From: Desulfosarcina cetonica JCM 12296
GTDB lineage: Bacteria > Desulfobacterota > Desulfobacteria > Desulfobacterales > Desulfosarcinaceae
Reading direction: 5' to 3'
Length of the DNA: 64,000 nt
Assembly: GCF_001311845.1 (NCBI RefSeq)
Contig: NZ_BBCC01000005.1
Span: 1 to 64,000, forward strand
Part shown: piece after piece, positions 19,902-33,500 of the stretch
Layout: every line of letters starts with the position of its first letter
How positions within the stretch are numbered: position 1 is the stretch's first letter
Program-made: the position numbers and the translations under genes
The notes under the pieces: model-generated
What the model was told of the DNA's origin: nothing
The model's database searches: none
Seen by the model: the letters and a program-made list of their open reading frames with translations, nothing else

Positions 19902-20258
19902 TGAATCCTCCTTTTGCGGAAAAGGAAATCAGGTTACGATTAAACAAATATTCAACGAATTTTTTTCGATGAATATTATTCGGTGAAGTTGCTTCGGTAT
20001 AAAATAAGAGCCGTTCGAAAGTCAAGAAAAAATCCAACTTCGGTATGACAGGTAAAAAGTCGCTGTTTTTCTTGAGTTCCCCGAATTTCTGCCTATTATA
20101 AAAGGGTATTCCATCCCTTGGTGGTTCAGACCATGCTGACAAGGTCATTCCACGGACCATCGACGGTTTCGCCATATTCCACTCAACCATTTTTGGCGGC
20201 ATCGGCAGTGAATCCCATCCGGAACCGCCGGTGCCGCCAACCCGCATAAGGAGCGATC
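19902..20258. other. divergent intergenic region
   Basis: This holds the start regions of the leftward CoA-transferase and the rightward dienelactone hydrolase. The CoA-transferase side is AT-rich (19930-20010) and probably carries its promoter; AAGGAG at 20249 is the ribosome site for the hydrolase. I see no gene, and no operator I could defend. Confidence 0.4.
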
Positions 20259-21047
20259 ATGAAAACACGATTCATCATTTTTTTATCGATCATTTTGGGA
20301 GCCGCCACCATGGCCCAGGCCAAGGTGGTAAATCGTCCCATCGTCTATTCCCATGACGGCGTTACCCTGGAAGGATTTCTGGCCTATGACGACGCGGTCA
20401 GCGGGAAAATGCCCGGAATTCTGGTGGTCCATGAATGGTGGGGCCTGAACGAATACGCCCGTAACCGGGCAGAAAAACTCGCCGCCATGGGGTACGTGGC
20501 CTTTGCATTGGACATGTACGGCAAGGGCAAGGTCACCGATCATCCCGACCAGGCCGGTGCCTGGATGAAAGCGGTCAACAGCAATATGGCCCTATGGCAG
20601 GAACGCGCCATGGCCGGCCTGGAGGTCCTTAAAAAACAGCCCCAGGTCGATGTGACCCGGCTGGCCGCCATCGGTTATTGCTTCGGCGGGGCAACGGTCC
20701 AGGTTTTGGCCTACAGCGGGGCCGACCTGAAAGGCGTGGTCAGCTTTCACGGATCGCTGATGCCGCCGACCGTCGAAAAGGGCCGGCAGACAAAGGCCAA
20801 AATCCTCATCTGCCACGGTGCCATGGATCCCATGAACACCCCCCAAAGCGTGGCCGCCTATATGGAGGCCATGAATGCCACCACCATCGACTGGCAGCTG
20901 GCCGTCTTCGGCAATACGCGCCACAGCTTCACCAACCCCGATGCCGACAAACATAAAATGGCCGCCTTGGCGTATAACGCATCATCCGACCGCCGTTCCT
21001 GGCAGTACATGACCCTCTTTTTTCAGGAACTGTTTCCAACCCGGTAA
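20259..21047 (+). CDS. exported dienelactone hydrolase family protein
   Basis: This 262-residue alpha/beta hydrolase starts with a signal peptide (about residues 1-21, ending AQA), so it acts in the periplasm. The nucleophile elbow is GYCFGG with Cys141, as in dienelactone hydrolases that use a Cys-Asp-His triad. The Asp candidate lies in HGAMDPMNTP and the His in NTRHSFTNPDADKH. GILVVHEWWGLNEYARNRAE carries the oxyanion region. The substrate is unknown; many members hydrolyse esters other than dienelactone. It precedes katG by 115 bases, but katG has its own promoter. Confidence 0.88.
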   Translation: MKTRFIIFLSIILGAATMAQAKVVNRPIVYSHDGVTLEGFLAYDDAVSGKMPGILVVHEWWGLNEYARNRAEKLAAMGYVAFALDMYGKGKVTDHPDQAGAWMKAVNSNMALWQERAMAGLEVLKKQPQVDVTRLAAIGYCFGGATVQVLAYSGADLKGVVSFHGSLMPPTVEKGRQTKAKILICHGAMDPMNTPQSVAAYMEAMNATTIDWQLAVFGNTRHSFTNPDADKHKMAALAYNASSDRRSWQYMTLFFQELFPTR

Positions 21048-21081
21048 CGACCGACCGGCCTTAAGGTTCAATTGAAATGGG

Positions 21082-21129
21082 TTGACAAATCAGTCCTGGA
21101 AGCTATTATTCTATTAATAATCATTATCC
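21082..21129 (+). promoter_or_regulatory. katG promoter with overlapping Fur/PerR-like box
   Basis: TTGACA at 21082-21087 and TATTAT at 21104-21109, 16 bases apart, form a good sigma-70-type promoter. Just downstream, 21112-21129 reads TATTAATAATCATTATCC; its complement GGATAATGATTATTAATA is close to the Fur-family consensus (GATAATGAT repeats) and is also similar to a PerR box. A repressor bound there would block the promoter, fitting peroxide- or iron-controlled katG. Which regulator acts is not shown in the window. Confidence 0.6.
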
Positions 21130-21150
21130 GTAAACATTTTCTATTTATGA

Positions 21151-23908
<2,758 letters not shown>

Positions 23909-23922
<14 letters not shown>

Positions 23923-26257
23923 GGTTTACTTCCTTTAAAGATTTAAGTTCATCCACTATGTTAGGAAACTCATCGATCTTGATCTTCATGTTTTGCACAT
24001 CGAAGTTGTCGGTGTGAAGAAGCAGGTTTCTGCCACAATCCGACAGAAACGGAACCGTGTACTTCAATCCCAGTGTTTCCAATTCTTTCCCGAATTTCCG
24101 AACCGTTTTCATGGGAATCATTTTTTGTAGATCTTCCCATTGGCGCATGAGATCGGAATCGATGATCTCAATGAGTTCACGAAGATTTAAGGCCATTTGA
24201 GGAGCGCTGAAGTCTAAAGCGACTTTTGTGGCGCTGCTTGCAGGGTTGTCTTCCTTTGCTATTTTTAAATATTTGGATAACTCGGAAAAAAGTTGGTCCG
24301 TTTTAAACGGCTTTGAAAGAAAGCCGTCAAACCCTTTTTCAACAAGGGATGCGCTGTGGTCAGGGAAAATAGAAGCGGAAACGGCAATGACGGGAATGGT
24401 CTTTGTCCTTGCGTTCACTTTCAACCGTCCGGTGGCCTCAATACCATCCATTACGGGCATCCAAAGATCCATTAAGATCACGTCGGGCTGATATGCCTCC
24501 GCAATTTTCAAGGCTTCACTGCCATTGCCCGCCGTCAGAAATTCAAGGTTCACCCTTGACAGGATTTCGCTTATCAACTGACTGTTCGACGCAACATCAT
24601 CTACCACCAGTACTTTTGCGCTTTCGAACCGTATGGTTTCATCACCGGATCGTTCTTCAACAGCCGGAATCGCTTTATGGGATATCGCGATATTTCGAAT
24701 CCCGACGCTGAAAGTACTTCCTTTACCGGCCACGCTTCTGACCGAAACGGTCCCGCCCATCATTTCAGCCAGCCGCCTGCAGATGCTGAGTCCCAGACCT
24801 GTTCCCCCGAATTTCGATGAACTCTGACCGGTCTGCTGTTTAAAGGATTCAAAGATACGTTCCGTATCATGTTCCGGGATACCGATACCGGTGTCTTCAA
24901 CGGAGATATCAATATCAAGGAGATCGCCAGCCGTCTTCTGATCGGTTATGCTTACGGTCAACTGAATATGGCCCTTTTCGGTAAATTTAACCGCATTTCC
25001 GACCAGGTTGATAAGAATCTGCCGCAAGCGGATTTCATCGAGGAAAAGAGCCGCCGGAAGTCCGGGATCGACATCGGTGATGAACCGGACATTCTTTTGC
25101 AACGCCTGTTGTGAAAAAATCTGTTCAACTTCATTGATTACGGTTCTTACGTCTGTGGGCGAACAGCTCAGCTCAAGCCTGCCGGCTTCGATCTTGGACA
25201 GATCCAGAATGTCATTGATCAGCCGCAACAGACTTTTCCCCGCGGTCTGAACGGATTCGATATAGCTCTTCTGTTTCGGGTCTTCCACAACGGACGACAG
25301 CAGATCGCTGAAGCCGATCACCGCATTGAGCGGTGTACGGATTTCATGGCTCATGTTGGCCAGAAACTGGCTCTTGGCCATGTTGGCTTCCTCGGCCGCC
25401 TCCTTGGCCTGCTTCAGGGTTTCCTGAAAATGCTTTTGCTCTGTCACATCATATATCAGTAAAAGGAGGTGGGGCTCGCCACGGATCAAGAAGCGGTTCA
25501 TACGGCATTCCATCCACACCTCCCGGCCGAAGCTCGTGACCGTATGCACTTCCTGCTCGCGCTTGGTCCCGGTATCGAGCACCTGTTCGGCCATGGCCAG
25601 CAGGCCTGATGTTCGCCACGATTCGAGGCGGCGGAAGTTTTGGCCGGTCAGTTGATCCTCAGAAGCGTTGACAATTTTTCCAGCTGCCGGATTGGCCATG
25701 ACGCATTGCCCGGAACACCCGTTGTAGGCCACCACGCCCATGGCGGCGGCTTCGAAAATTTTGCGGTTGAGGTCGTTGGCTTCGCGCAGTTCCCGTTCGA
25801 CCTGAAGGCGTTCGGCGCTCTCCTTCAGGAGCTGTGCGTTTTGTTGTTCCAGTTGCTGATGCAGACGGCGCAGGGCCAGGTGGGTTTCAACCCGGGCCAG
25901 CACCTCTTTGGCTTGAAACGGTTTGGTAATGAAATCAACCCCTCCGGCCTCAAACCCACTGACCTTGTCACCGGAATCGTCAAGGGCACTGATAAAGATG
26001 ACCGGGACATCGGCATTTCGGGAACCCGATTTCAGGGTCCGGCAAACTTCATACCCGTCCATATCGGGCATCTTCACGTCCAAAAGGATCAGGTCGGGCG
26101 GTTTGTGGTCTGCGGATCGCAAGGCCAGTTGCCCGCTGGCGGCGGGTCGCACACGATATCCCCGATGACTCAGGATACTGGTCAGCAGTTTGAGGTTGGC
26201 GGGGATATCGTCCACAACCAGAATTTCGGCATCCAGTTGTTGTATTTCGGAGTTCAT
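23909..26257 (-). CDS. hybrid sensor histidine kinase (REC-PAS-HK-REC)
   Basis: This cytosolic hybrid kinase of about 782 residues has, in order: a receiver (Asp60, [14 protein letters not shown]), a coiled linker, a PAS-type sensor (about 170-270), HisKA with His304 in [11 protein letters not shown], HATPase ([13 protein letters not shown]), and a second receiver (Asp597, [13 protein letters not shown]). A C-terminal helical stretch of about 120 residues has no Hpt-type His. There is no membrane segment, so it senses an internal signal or receives phosphate from a partner. I chose the ATG at 26257; a longer frame reaches back into the upstream gene with unlikely sequence. Confidence 0.92.
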
Positions 26258-26282
26258 CAACGCGGCCCTTTCTCGGCATGGC

Positions 26283-28634
26283 TCACCGTGCCTCCTGCTC
26301 CAACAGCGATAGCAGGTGGTCGTACGCCAGGTTCTCGGCAAACTGTTTCAAAATCGCTCCTGTAGCGGCATCTTGGCTGCCGATCTCTTCAACGATCGCC
26401 AGGGTGCGGTCGGTGTCCAATTCCAGGACGGCCCTGGCCAGCTCTTCGCGCAACTCGGCCGGCAGGGTGGCCAGCTGCAAGGTGTGCGGTTCGCTTTCGG
26501 CTTCGGCGGGTCCTGCCGGAGCATCATTTTGATAGCGGTATTCAATATCGAGGTGTTTTGCCAGGATCTGGAAGATCGTCGGCATCCGATAGGGCTTGCG
26601 CACGAATTCATCGCACCCCGCGGCCAGGATCGACTCGCGCTCCTCTTCCATGGCGCTGGCGGTAAGGGCCACGATCCTGACCGTGTCACCGCCCGGCAGC
26701 GCACGGATGCGCCGGGTGGCCTCAGGACCGTCCATGACCGGCATGCGCATGTCCATCCAGATAAAATGCGGCGACCACGCCTTGAAAAGCGCCACCGCCG
26801 CCTCGCCGTTTTCCGCCTGCCGAACGTCAAAGCCCACCTGCTCGAGAAGCCTGACCAGCAGAAGGCGGCTCTCCTTTTTATCATCGGTCACCAGGATACG
26901 CGGGACCGACTGGCCCGCCGCCAATCCGATCACACGGTCCGGCCGCTTCTTGTCCTCGATATCCGCGGCCCGGCCCGGCCGGAGATTGCACGCAAAACGG
27001 AAGCAGCTGCCTTGCCCCGGACAGCCGGTAACGGTGATGTCGCCGTCCATCAGGCGGGCATACTCCCGGCTGATGGACAGTCCCAGGCCGGTGCCGCCCT
27101 GTGTCTGCCGGCCGGTTTCCGTCTGCTCGAAGGCCTGGAATACTTTTTCCAGTTCATCTTCCAAGATGCCCGGGCCGGTGTCCTCGACCTCCACCACCAG
27201 GCGCAGGGTTTCGGCCGCATGGTCTCTGACCGCCACCCGCACGGCAATGCCGCCGCGGTCCGTAAATTTCACGGCATTGCCCAAAAGATTGATCATGATC
27301 TGGCGGAACTTGTTGGCGTCCGCGATCACGTAGCGCGGCAGATCATCGGTTTCAGTGAGATCGAAGGTCAGGTGTTTTTCATCGGTTCTGACCTTGAACA
27401 TGGCGTAAAGGTCTCTGATCATGGCATGAAAATCAAAGGTCCGGGGATCCAGGGTGATCCGTCTGGCCTCGATCTTGGAAATCTCGAGCACATCGTTGAT
27501 CAGCGCCAGCAGGTGCTCGCCGCTGTGGTTGATCGTGCTCAGATACGCCTGTTGCCCGGCGTGAAGGCCGGGATCGCGCTGCATCAGCTGAGAATAGCCT
27601 AAAATGGCGTTAAGGGGGGTACGCAGTTCATGGCTCATGTTGGCCAGAAATTCGCTTTTCGACCGATTGGCGACATCGGCGGCTTCCTTGGCACGGCGCA
27701 ACTCTTCGGTGGCCCGCTTTTCGGCCGTAATGTCCTCGAGGGTCAACACAACCCCGCCGAATTTGTCAGACATGTCAAGAAATTGTGAAAAGGTAAGGTT
27801 ATAGTACTGCTCTTCACCCTGCTCCACGATCTTCTTCTCAAAGCTCAGGTGTTTGTCTTTACCGTCGATAAATGCCTTCAGGTCATCTGTCAGGGAGGGG
27901 ATCAGAGTTTCCAAGGATTTGATGGTCAACCTTTCCGATCCTGGCTGCAGACGATCTTCCATCTGATTTCCTTCCGCGCGTTCTTCGACCGCCTCGCGGT
28001 AATAGTAGGCGCCGGGTGACTCCTGGGCCTTGAAGCGCCGGGCTGCGGAATGGTTCAGATTGAGCAAATTGAGATCCTTATCCAGGATGAAGACCATGTA
28101 GGGATGGCTCTCGAAAATCGTGAGGTAGCGGTTCTTCTCGTTGGTCATCAGTCGATTTCGGATTTGTAGTTCCTCGATCAGCTTGCTTTGGTCGGATTCA
28201 GCCCACTCCACGCATAGGGCGATCTCTACTCGGTCAAAAAAACGTTCGATCAGATTCAGGCAATGCTTCTCAAAAGACGAATCAAATCCGGCATGCCGAA
28301 TGAGATCCTTATAACTTTGCCGGTAGTATTTTAAAAAGCCGAGAAACATGCCCAGGTTCACGCCGCGTTCCCGGTGGCGGCGGGCATGCATGATACCGAA
28401 CTCGGCAATCGGATCATCGGCAAATTTGTCATCCGGATGCAACTCCAAATCAGGATGACGCTCTCCAGTGGCTTCCAAAAGCGTTTTGGAAAGTCCGGAA
28501 ATGGAAGCCCTCCAAGCTTCCCGAAGGGTTGCCGTATACTTCACATATCCACGCGCATGGGCGTACATATGAATTCTATCTATGAGCCATTCTTCATTCT
28601 CGGCAATAAATTTGCGAAAAGATGATATATTCAT
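26283..28634 (-). CDS. hybrid sensor histidine kinase with RsbRD-like N-terminus
   Basis: This 783-residue cytosolic kinase is the first gene of a three-gene phosphorelay unit. Residues 1-150 form a helical domain similar to the RsbR/RsbRD N-terminus ([20 protein letters not shown]). Then come a PAS domain (about 170-310), HisKA with His335 in [14 protein letters not shown], HATPase ([21 protein letters not shown]), a receiver with Asp628 ([13 protein letters not shown]), and a short helical tail. ATAAGGAGGG precedes the ATG. Which signal it senses is unknown. The order in the unit (this kinase, REC-PAS kinase, lone receiver) suggests serial phosphotransfer. Confidence 0.92.
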   Translation of the reverse strand: MNISSFRKFIAENEEWLIDRIHMYAHARGYVKYTATLREAWRASISGLSKTLLEATGERHPDLELHPDDKFADDPIAEFGIMHARRHRERGVNLGMFLGFLKYYRQSYKDLIRHAGFDSSFEKHCLNLIERFFDRVEIALCVEWAESDQSKLIEELQIRNRLMTNEKNRYLTIFESHPYMVFILDKDLNLLNLNHSAARRFKAQESPGAYYYREAVEERAEGNQMEDRLQPGSERLTIKSLETLIPSLTDDLKAFIDGKDKHLSFEKKIVEQGEEQYYNLTFSQFLDMSDKFGGVVLTLEDITAEKRATEELRRAKEAADVANRSKSEFLANMSHELRTPLNAILGYSQLMQRDPGLHAGQQAYLSTINHSGEHLLALINDVLEISKIEARRITLDPRTFDFHAMIRDLYAMFKVRTDEKHLTFDLTETDDLPRYVIADANKFRQIMINLLGNAVKFTDRGGIAVRVAVRDHAAETLRLVVEVEDTGPGILEDELEKVFQAFEQTETGRQTQGGTGLGLSISREYARLMDGDITVTGCPGQGSCFRFACNLRPGRAADIEDKKRPDRVIGLAAGQSVPRILVTDDKKESRLLLVRLLEQVGFDVRQAENGEAAVALFKAWSPHFIWMDMRMPVMDGPEATRRIRALPGGDTVRIVALTASAMEEERESILAAGCDEFVRKPYRMPTIFQILAKHLDIEYRYQNDAPAGPAEAESEPHTLQLATLPAELREELARAVLELDTDRTLAIVEEIGSQDAATGAILKQFAENLAYDHLLSLLEQEAR

Positions 28635-29108
28635 GCGATCCCTCCTTATCGATCACATCGTTAGTCGATTGTCTTGCGCTACATCATTGTTTACACAAAT
28701 GATGCCAAATTAAAAAACAACAACAAATCCAATGCGGTGACCCTGAATGCGGCGCGATGGCTGATGAAATCATTGGGGGTGTGTCTATCATTTCGGCAGG
28801 ATATATGTAGGCCATCTGTTATTATAGGAGATGTCCCGGACCGGTGTTCTCGACGGCCGCCACCAGGCGCAATTCCCCGGCGCCTCGGTGGTGGCGATGA
28901 TTTGACGTATTTCGTCAATGAAAGATCGATGCTTTGTGACAATTCGGATTCCATCCGTTCAAAACAGCTCCGCACGCCTCCATTTATCGCCGCCGGCTAA
29001 CAAATGGCTAACGATGACGTGATACATTCTTCGATCAACGCGCGTGCCGGTCCAGTTCCCAAAACGCGTCAACCGAAAAATTCAAATCACGGATGGAAAT
29101 GATTTCCC
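28635..29108. other. intergenic region, possible kinase fragment
   Basis: No complete gene is seen. On the minus strand around 28905-28845 a frame reads GELRLVAAVENTGPG, close to the ATP-binding-domain piece [13 protein letters not shown] of the neighbouring kinase, so this may be a scrap of a duplicated kinase gene; it is only about 17 codons. The part near 28640-28700 should hold the promoter of the phosphorelay unit. Confidence 0.3.
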
Positions 29109-29411
29109 ATGCATGAAGAAACCGGCGATTGCCAGGCAAACCCCCTCCAGCAGGTCGATCAACTATACTCACAACTGGTCGCCCATTACGGTGATGTGGA
29201 AAATGCCAGGATCCGGGCGGCTTCCAAACTGCTCATCGTGGCATTGGAAAAATTCAAATGTCACGGCGGTCCGGATTGGCTCCGTCTGATCAATGAATAT
29301 CTGGCTCTGGCTGTTGAAGACCCTGGCAAATTCGATCGCATCATCCGATATCAACGCAATTCCGGAAAACCGCGGACATCGCCACCCAAGCGATCTGCCG
29401 CGAAGCCGTGA
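29109..29411 (+). CDS. hypothetical protein, 100 residues
   Basis: I do not recognise this protein. It is predicted soluble and mostly helical, with a plausible core (ARIRAASKLLIVALEKFKCH, then GGPDWLRLINEYLALAVEDP) and a basic, Pro-rich end. There is no signal peptide. The ribosome site is weak, and the ATG at 29109 follows a CCC-rich stretch. It is separate from the pst genes downstream by a hairpin at about 29459-29490. The amphipathic helix pattern makes a real gene likelier than chance, but nothing more can be said. Confidence 0.5.
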   Translation: MHEETGDCQANPLQQVDQLYSQLVAHYGDVENARIRAASKLLIVALEKFKCHGGPDWLRLINEYLALAVEDPGKFDRIIRYQRNSGKPRTSPPKRSAAKP

Positions 29412-29458
29412 CACGGCGCTTCCCCCATCAGCAGGGTGGGCGTCGTTCCGAATCGATA

Positions 29459-29490
29459 AGGCTGGCGGAAAGAAATAATTCCACCAGCCT
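29459..29490 (+). terminator. hairpin before the pst genes
   Basis: AGGCTGGCGG and CCACCAGCCT, with one mismatch, face each other around about 12 bases. The hairpin follows the hypothetical gene and lies some 170 bases before pstS, so it may end transcription there. No T-run follows, so it is a weak call. Confidence 0.35.
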
Positions 29491-29655
29491 AATTATGCAG
29501 AGCCGTTTCTTTTTCTTCCCACGGCTCATCATTTCTTAACAATCCAGGTGTACGCATACGGGTCTTGAAAGGCCTCCCATCGCTGGACCGATGACAGTCG
29601 CGTTTTGCACCATCGCCACGAGAACGCCTTACCCACCCTTAGCGAGGAGATGAAC

Positions 29656-30683
29656 ATGAAATTCAAAACCCTTCTACCGTGCCTGATCTGTTTTGCTGCC
29701 ATTGCCCTGATCGCCGTCCAACCCGCCATGGCCGAAATCAACATCGTCGGTTCGGGTGCCAGCTTTCCGGCCCCGATTTATACCACCTGGTTCAAAGCCT
29801 TCAGCCGCGCCAACAAGGATATTCAGATCAACTATCAATCCAAGGGATCCGGCGCCGGCATCCGTGATTTTCAAAATGGCGTCGTCGATTTCGCCGCCAG
29901 CGATGCCGCCATGACCGATGAGGAGATGGCGCCCGTCACCCGCGGCGTCCAACTGCTGCCCATGACGGCCGGTGAAGTGGTCCTGGCCTACAACCTCGAA
30001 GGCGTCAAAGCGCTGAAACTGCCCCGCGACATCTATCCGGCCATCTTTCTGGGTAAGGTCAAGAAGTGGAACGATCCGGCGATCGTCGCCGCCAATCCCG
30101 GCGTGAGCTGCCCGATACGGACATCACCGTGGTAAGCCGCGCCGACAGCTCGGGCACCACGTTTGTGTTTACCAAGCACCTTTGTGCGATCTCCCCGGAA
30201 TTCAAGGATGGCCCCGGCTTCGGCAAAACCATCAACTGGCCGGGCGCCGCCAAAATGGTCAAGGGTCCGAAAAACGATGGGGTTACCGCGCTGATCAAAC
30301 AGACCCCCGGTGCCATCGGCTACATTGAATACGGCTACGCCCGCATGGCCAACGTCCCCATGGCCAGCCTGCAGAACAAGGACGGCGAATATGTCGCGCC
30401 CGGGCTGGCAGGCGGACAGGCGGCACTGGCACATGCCGAAATTCCGGAAAACATGATCGTGTGGCTGCCGGATCCCGCGGGCAAAGATTCCTATCCCATC
30501 GCCACCTACACCTGGATGATCTTTTACAAGAAATACGACGATTCCCAAAAAGCCGAGGCGTTGAGAAAAATGGTCGGCTACTGTTTGGACGAAGGCCAGA
30601 AGATCGCCGATAAGGCCGGCTATATCCCCCTGCCGGCCAGCGTGGTGGAAAAGGTCCGCAAGGCCTCGATGAACATTCAATAG
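29656..30683 (+). CDS. pstS: phosphate-binding protein PstS (frameshifted)
   Basis: This is the periplasmic phosphate-binding subunit of the Pst ABC transporter, about 342 residues. A signal peptide ends near AMA, then EINIVGSGASFPAPIYTTWF opens the mature protein, with phosphate-contact segments YQSKGSGAGIRDF, DFAASDAAMTDEE and RADSSGTTFVF. The frame breaks near 30105, between AANPGVS and DTDITVVSRADSSG; one base restores it. The ATG at 29656 is chosen because GAGGAG lies 6 bases before it, while the ATG at 29650 touches that site. It is first of five pst genes on one strand. Confidence 0.92.
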
Positions 30684-30772
30684 TCCCTCAATTGAGCCGC
30701 TAGCCGGCCACGTGACCCGGGGTGTCGTGCCATCAAGCAGGCGCGGCACCCGCACGTAACGGAGCACGATCG

Positions 30773-31744
30773 ATGACAATCCCCACATTCTCCGATTTTG
30801 AAAGCACGGCCCCCCTTTCCAAACCGCCGTCGTCCACCGACATTTTTTTCGATAAAACCTTTCGCGGGCTGACCCATGCCTTCACCCTGGGCACCATCCT
30901 GCTTTTGGGATACATCGTCCTTACGATCGGCGGCAAAGCGCTACCGGCCTTCTCCGATTACGGGTTCGGCTTTCTCGCATCCACCACCTGGGACGTGAAC
31001 GCCGGGCAATTCGGCATCCTGCCCGAAATCTGGGGCACCTTGTACAGTTCCATCCTGGCACTGATCATCGGCGGTTTTTTCGGCATCACCATCGCCATCT
31101 TCCTGACCCAGGATTTCCTGCCCTATAAGGTGGAGATGGTGTTGAAAACCATCATCGAACTTCTGGCCGCGATTCCCAGTGTCGTGTATGGCCTGTGGGG
31201 GATTTTCTGCCTGATCCCGCTGATCCGCCCGCTGGCCGATTTTCTTCACGAGAGCCTTGGTTTCATTCCCTTCTTTTCCACCAGCCTGAGCGGCCCGGGC
31301 CTTTTCCCGGCCGCCCTGGTGCTGGCGATCATGATCCTGCCCACCGTCGCCGCAGTATCCCAGGATGCCTTGCGGGCCATTCCGCATAAAACCAAAGAGG
31401 CCGCCTTCGGCATGGGCGCCACCCGCTGGGAGGCCATCTTGCGGGTCATGTTGCCAACGGCCTCGACCGGTATTTTTGGCGCCCTGGTTCTCGGCTTCGG
31501 CCGCGCCCTCGGGGAAACCATGGCGCTGGCCATGCTGGTCGGCAATGCCAACCAGATCAGTCTGTCGCTTTTTTCACCGGCCAACACCCTGGCCGCCCTT
31601 TTGGCCTTGAACTTTCCCGAGGCCGGCAAACTCGAAACACCGGTGCTCATGTATGCCGCCTGCATCCTCTTGCTGATCACCCTGGTGGTCAACATCGCCG
31701 GTTCACTGATCATGGCCAGTACCAGCTCCGGAGTGAAACGATGA
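30773..31744 (+). CDS. pstC: phosphate ABC transporter permease PstC
   Basis: This 323-residue inner-membrane permease of the Pst importer has about six membrane segments and the permease loop EAAFGMGATRWEAILRVMLP that docks on the ATPase PstB. The N-terminal 40 residues are cytosolic. The ATG at 30773 follows GGAGC. Its end overlaps the pstA start (ATGA), so the two are translated together. It forms the membrane channel with PstA. Confidence 0.95.
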   Translation: MTIPTFSDFESTAPLSKPPSSTDIFFDKTFRGLTHAFTLGTILLLGYIVLTIGGKALPAFSDYGFGFLASTTWDVNAGQFGILPEIWGTLYSSILALIIGGFFGITIAIFLTQDFLPYKVEMVLKTIIELLAAIPSVVYGLWGIFCLIPLIRPLADFLHESLGFIPFFSTSLSGPGLFPAALVLAIMILPTVAAVSQDALRAIPHKTKEAAFGMGATRWEAILRVMLPTASTGIFGALVLGFGRALGETMALAMLVGNANQISLSLFSPANTLAALLALNFPEAGKLETPVLMYAACILLLITLVVNIAGSLIMASTSSGVKR

Positions 31745-32626
31745 ACACCCACGCCACCTTGTCAGAAACCATTTCCCTGCCCCATCTCGAGCGGCAACCC
31801 ATGGAACCGCGGGCGCTCAAATCCATCATCTTGAGCGCCATCACCATTGCCGCCGCAATCACTGCCTGTATCCCGCTTTTCTCCGTTCTGATCATGCTGA
31901 TCTACCGCGGCGGCAAACGCCTCAGCCTCGAGATCTTCTACGCCCTGCCGCCCACGGCCTTCGAGATGGGCGGCGGCTTCGGTAATGCCATTTTGGGGAC
32001 GCTGTTCATGGTCGGCCTGGCCTCGCTGATCAGCGTCCTTCGGGGTTCTGGCCGCCATCTATCTGGCCGAGTTGGGCACTTACAGCCGCGTGTCGCAAAT
32101 CGCCCGGTTTTGCGCCAAAACCATGACCGGCCTGCCATCGATCCTGGCCGGCGTGTTCGCCTATGCCGCCGTGGTGTTGACCATGGGCAGCTATTCCGCC
32201 TGGGCCGGCGGCATCGCTCTGTCCCTGTTGATGATTCCCGTGGTCATGCTCACCGCCGAGGAAGCCATCAAGATGGTTCCGCAAGCCATGAAGGATGCGG
32301 CCTTGGGCATGGGCTGCACGCCATCCCAGAGCATGGTCAAAGTGGTGCTGCCGGTCGCCATGCCGGGCATCATCACCGGCGTCGTACTGGCCGTCGCCAG
32401 GGCCGCCGGCGAGACCGCCCCACTTCTGTTCACCGCGCTTTTCAGCGAATACTGGCTGCAGGTCAACCACCCCACCGCGTCGCTGGCCGTATTGATTTAC
32501 AACTACTCCGGCATGCCGTTCGAAAACCAGATCGAACTGGCCTGGACCGCCTCCCTGGTCCTCGTCCTGATGGTGCTGGTGCTGAACATCGTCAGCCGCA
32601 TCATCGGTCGACGGAAACACGTTTAA
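31741..32626 (+). CDS. pstA: phosphate ABC transporter permease PstA (frameshifted)
   Basis: This is the second channel subunit of the Pst importer, about 295 residues. The first 99 codons give a cytosolic start and membrane segments up to GLASLISV; after about 32037 the frame changes and continues as FGVLAAIYLAELGTYSRV. The EAA-type loop is KDAALGMGCTPSQSMVKVVL. Two bases seem to be missing (or one added) at the joint, in a CC-rich spot. The overlap with pstC by 4 bases shows one operon. Confidence 0.92.
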
Positions 32627-32644
32627 CCCAATCTACCCAATGAA

Positions 32645-33484
32645 ATGAGAACGCTTATGGATACCGCCCCCCTCGCAACCAGCGATGCTCCCATCGACGA
32701 CATGGCCCCCGGCGATGTCGTGCTCGACTGTCAGGCAGACCAGATCCACTACGGCGACTTTCTAGCCGTTCGCGACAGCCACGTGCCCATCCGCAAAAAT
32801 CAAATCACCGGTTTCATCGGGCCGTCGGGATGCGGCAAGAGCACGGTACTGAAAAGCATCAACCGCATGAACGACCTCATCCGCGGCTTTCGCTTCAACG
32901 GGCAAGTCCACTTTCACGGAATGGATATCTACGACAAAAAGGTGGACCCGGTGTCCGTGCGGCGCAACATCGGCATGGTGTTCCAGCAGCCCAACCCGTT
33001 TTCCATGTCCATCTATGAAAACGTCGCCTTCGGGTTGCGGCTCAACCGGTTCAGGGGCAATATCGCCAAAAAGGTGGAGAAGGCCTTGCGCGGCGCCGCC
33101 CTTTGGGATGAAGTCAAAAACAAGCTCAAGAACAACGGCCTTTCCCTGTCCGGCGGCCAACAACAGCGTTTGTGTATTGCCCGGGCCATTGCCACCGAGC
33201 CCCAGGTCCTGCTCATGGACGAGCCCTGTTCGGCGCTCGACCCCATTGCCACCCGGCAGATCGAGGAACTGATGGTACAGCTCAAGGAAAGGTACACCGT
33301 GGCCATCGTCACCCACAACATGCAACAGGCCCAGCGGGTGGCCGATCAGACCGCCTTTTTTGCCGTGGACATTTCCAAGGGCGGGCGTACCGGCTACCTC
33401 GTGGAAATGGCGCCGACCGCCCATTTGTTTGAAAACCCGAAGCAAAAATTGACCAAGGAATATCTCCAGGGCGAATTCTCCTGA
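32645..33484 (+). CDS. pstB: phosphate ABC transporter ATPase PstB
   Basis: This 279-residue ATPase drives phosphate uptake. It has Walker [10 protein letters not shown], the Q-loop in [20 protein letters not shown], signature LSGGQQQR and Walker [14 protein letters not shown] followed by the switch His in THNMQQA. It carries an N-terminal extension of about 25 residues. The start may be the ATG at 32645 or the one at 32657; no strong ribosome site decides. It lies between pstA and the second pstS. Confidence 0.96.
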   Translation: MRTLMDTAPLATSDAPIDDMAPGDVVLDCQADQIHYGDFLAVRDSHVPIRKNQITGFIGPSGCGKSTVLKSINRMNDLIRGFRFNGQVHFHGMDIYDKKVDPVSVRRNIGMVFQQPNPFSMSIYENVAFGLRLNRFRGNIAKKVEKALRGAALWDEVKNKLKNNGLSLSGGQQQRLCIARAIATEPQVLLMDEPCSALDPIATRQIEELMVQLKERYTVAIVTHNMQQAQRVADQTAFFAVDISKGGRTGYLVEMAPTAHLFENPKQKLTKEYLQGEFS

Positions 33485-33500
33485 TGTGGAGGCGTTTGGT

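Noticed and set aside
24000-24200. An Hpt domain at the end of the REC-PAS kinase
   Set aside because: The helical end has no HxxKG-type His, so phosphotransfer by it is not supported.
29580-29620. A possible Pho box before pstS
   Set aside because: Only one half-site (CTGTCAT on the minus strand) is present; the second repeat at the right distance is missing.
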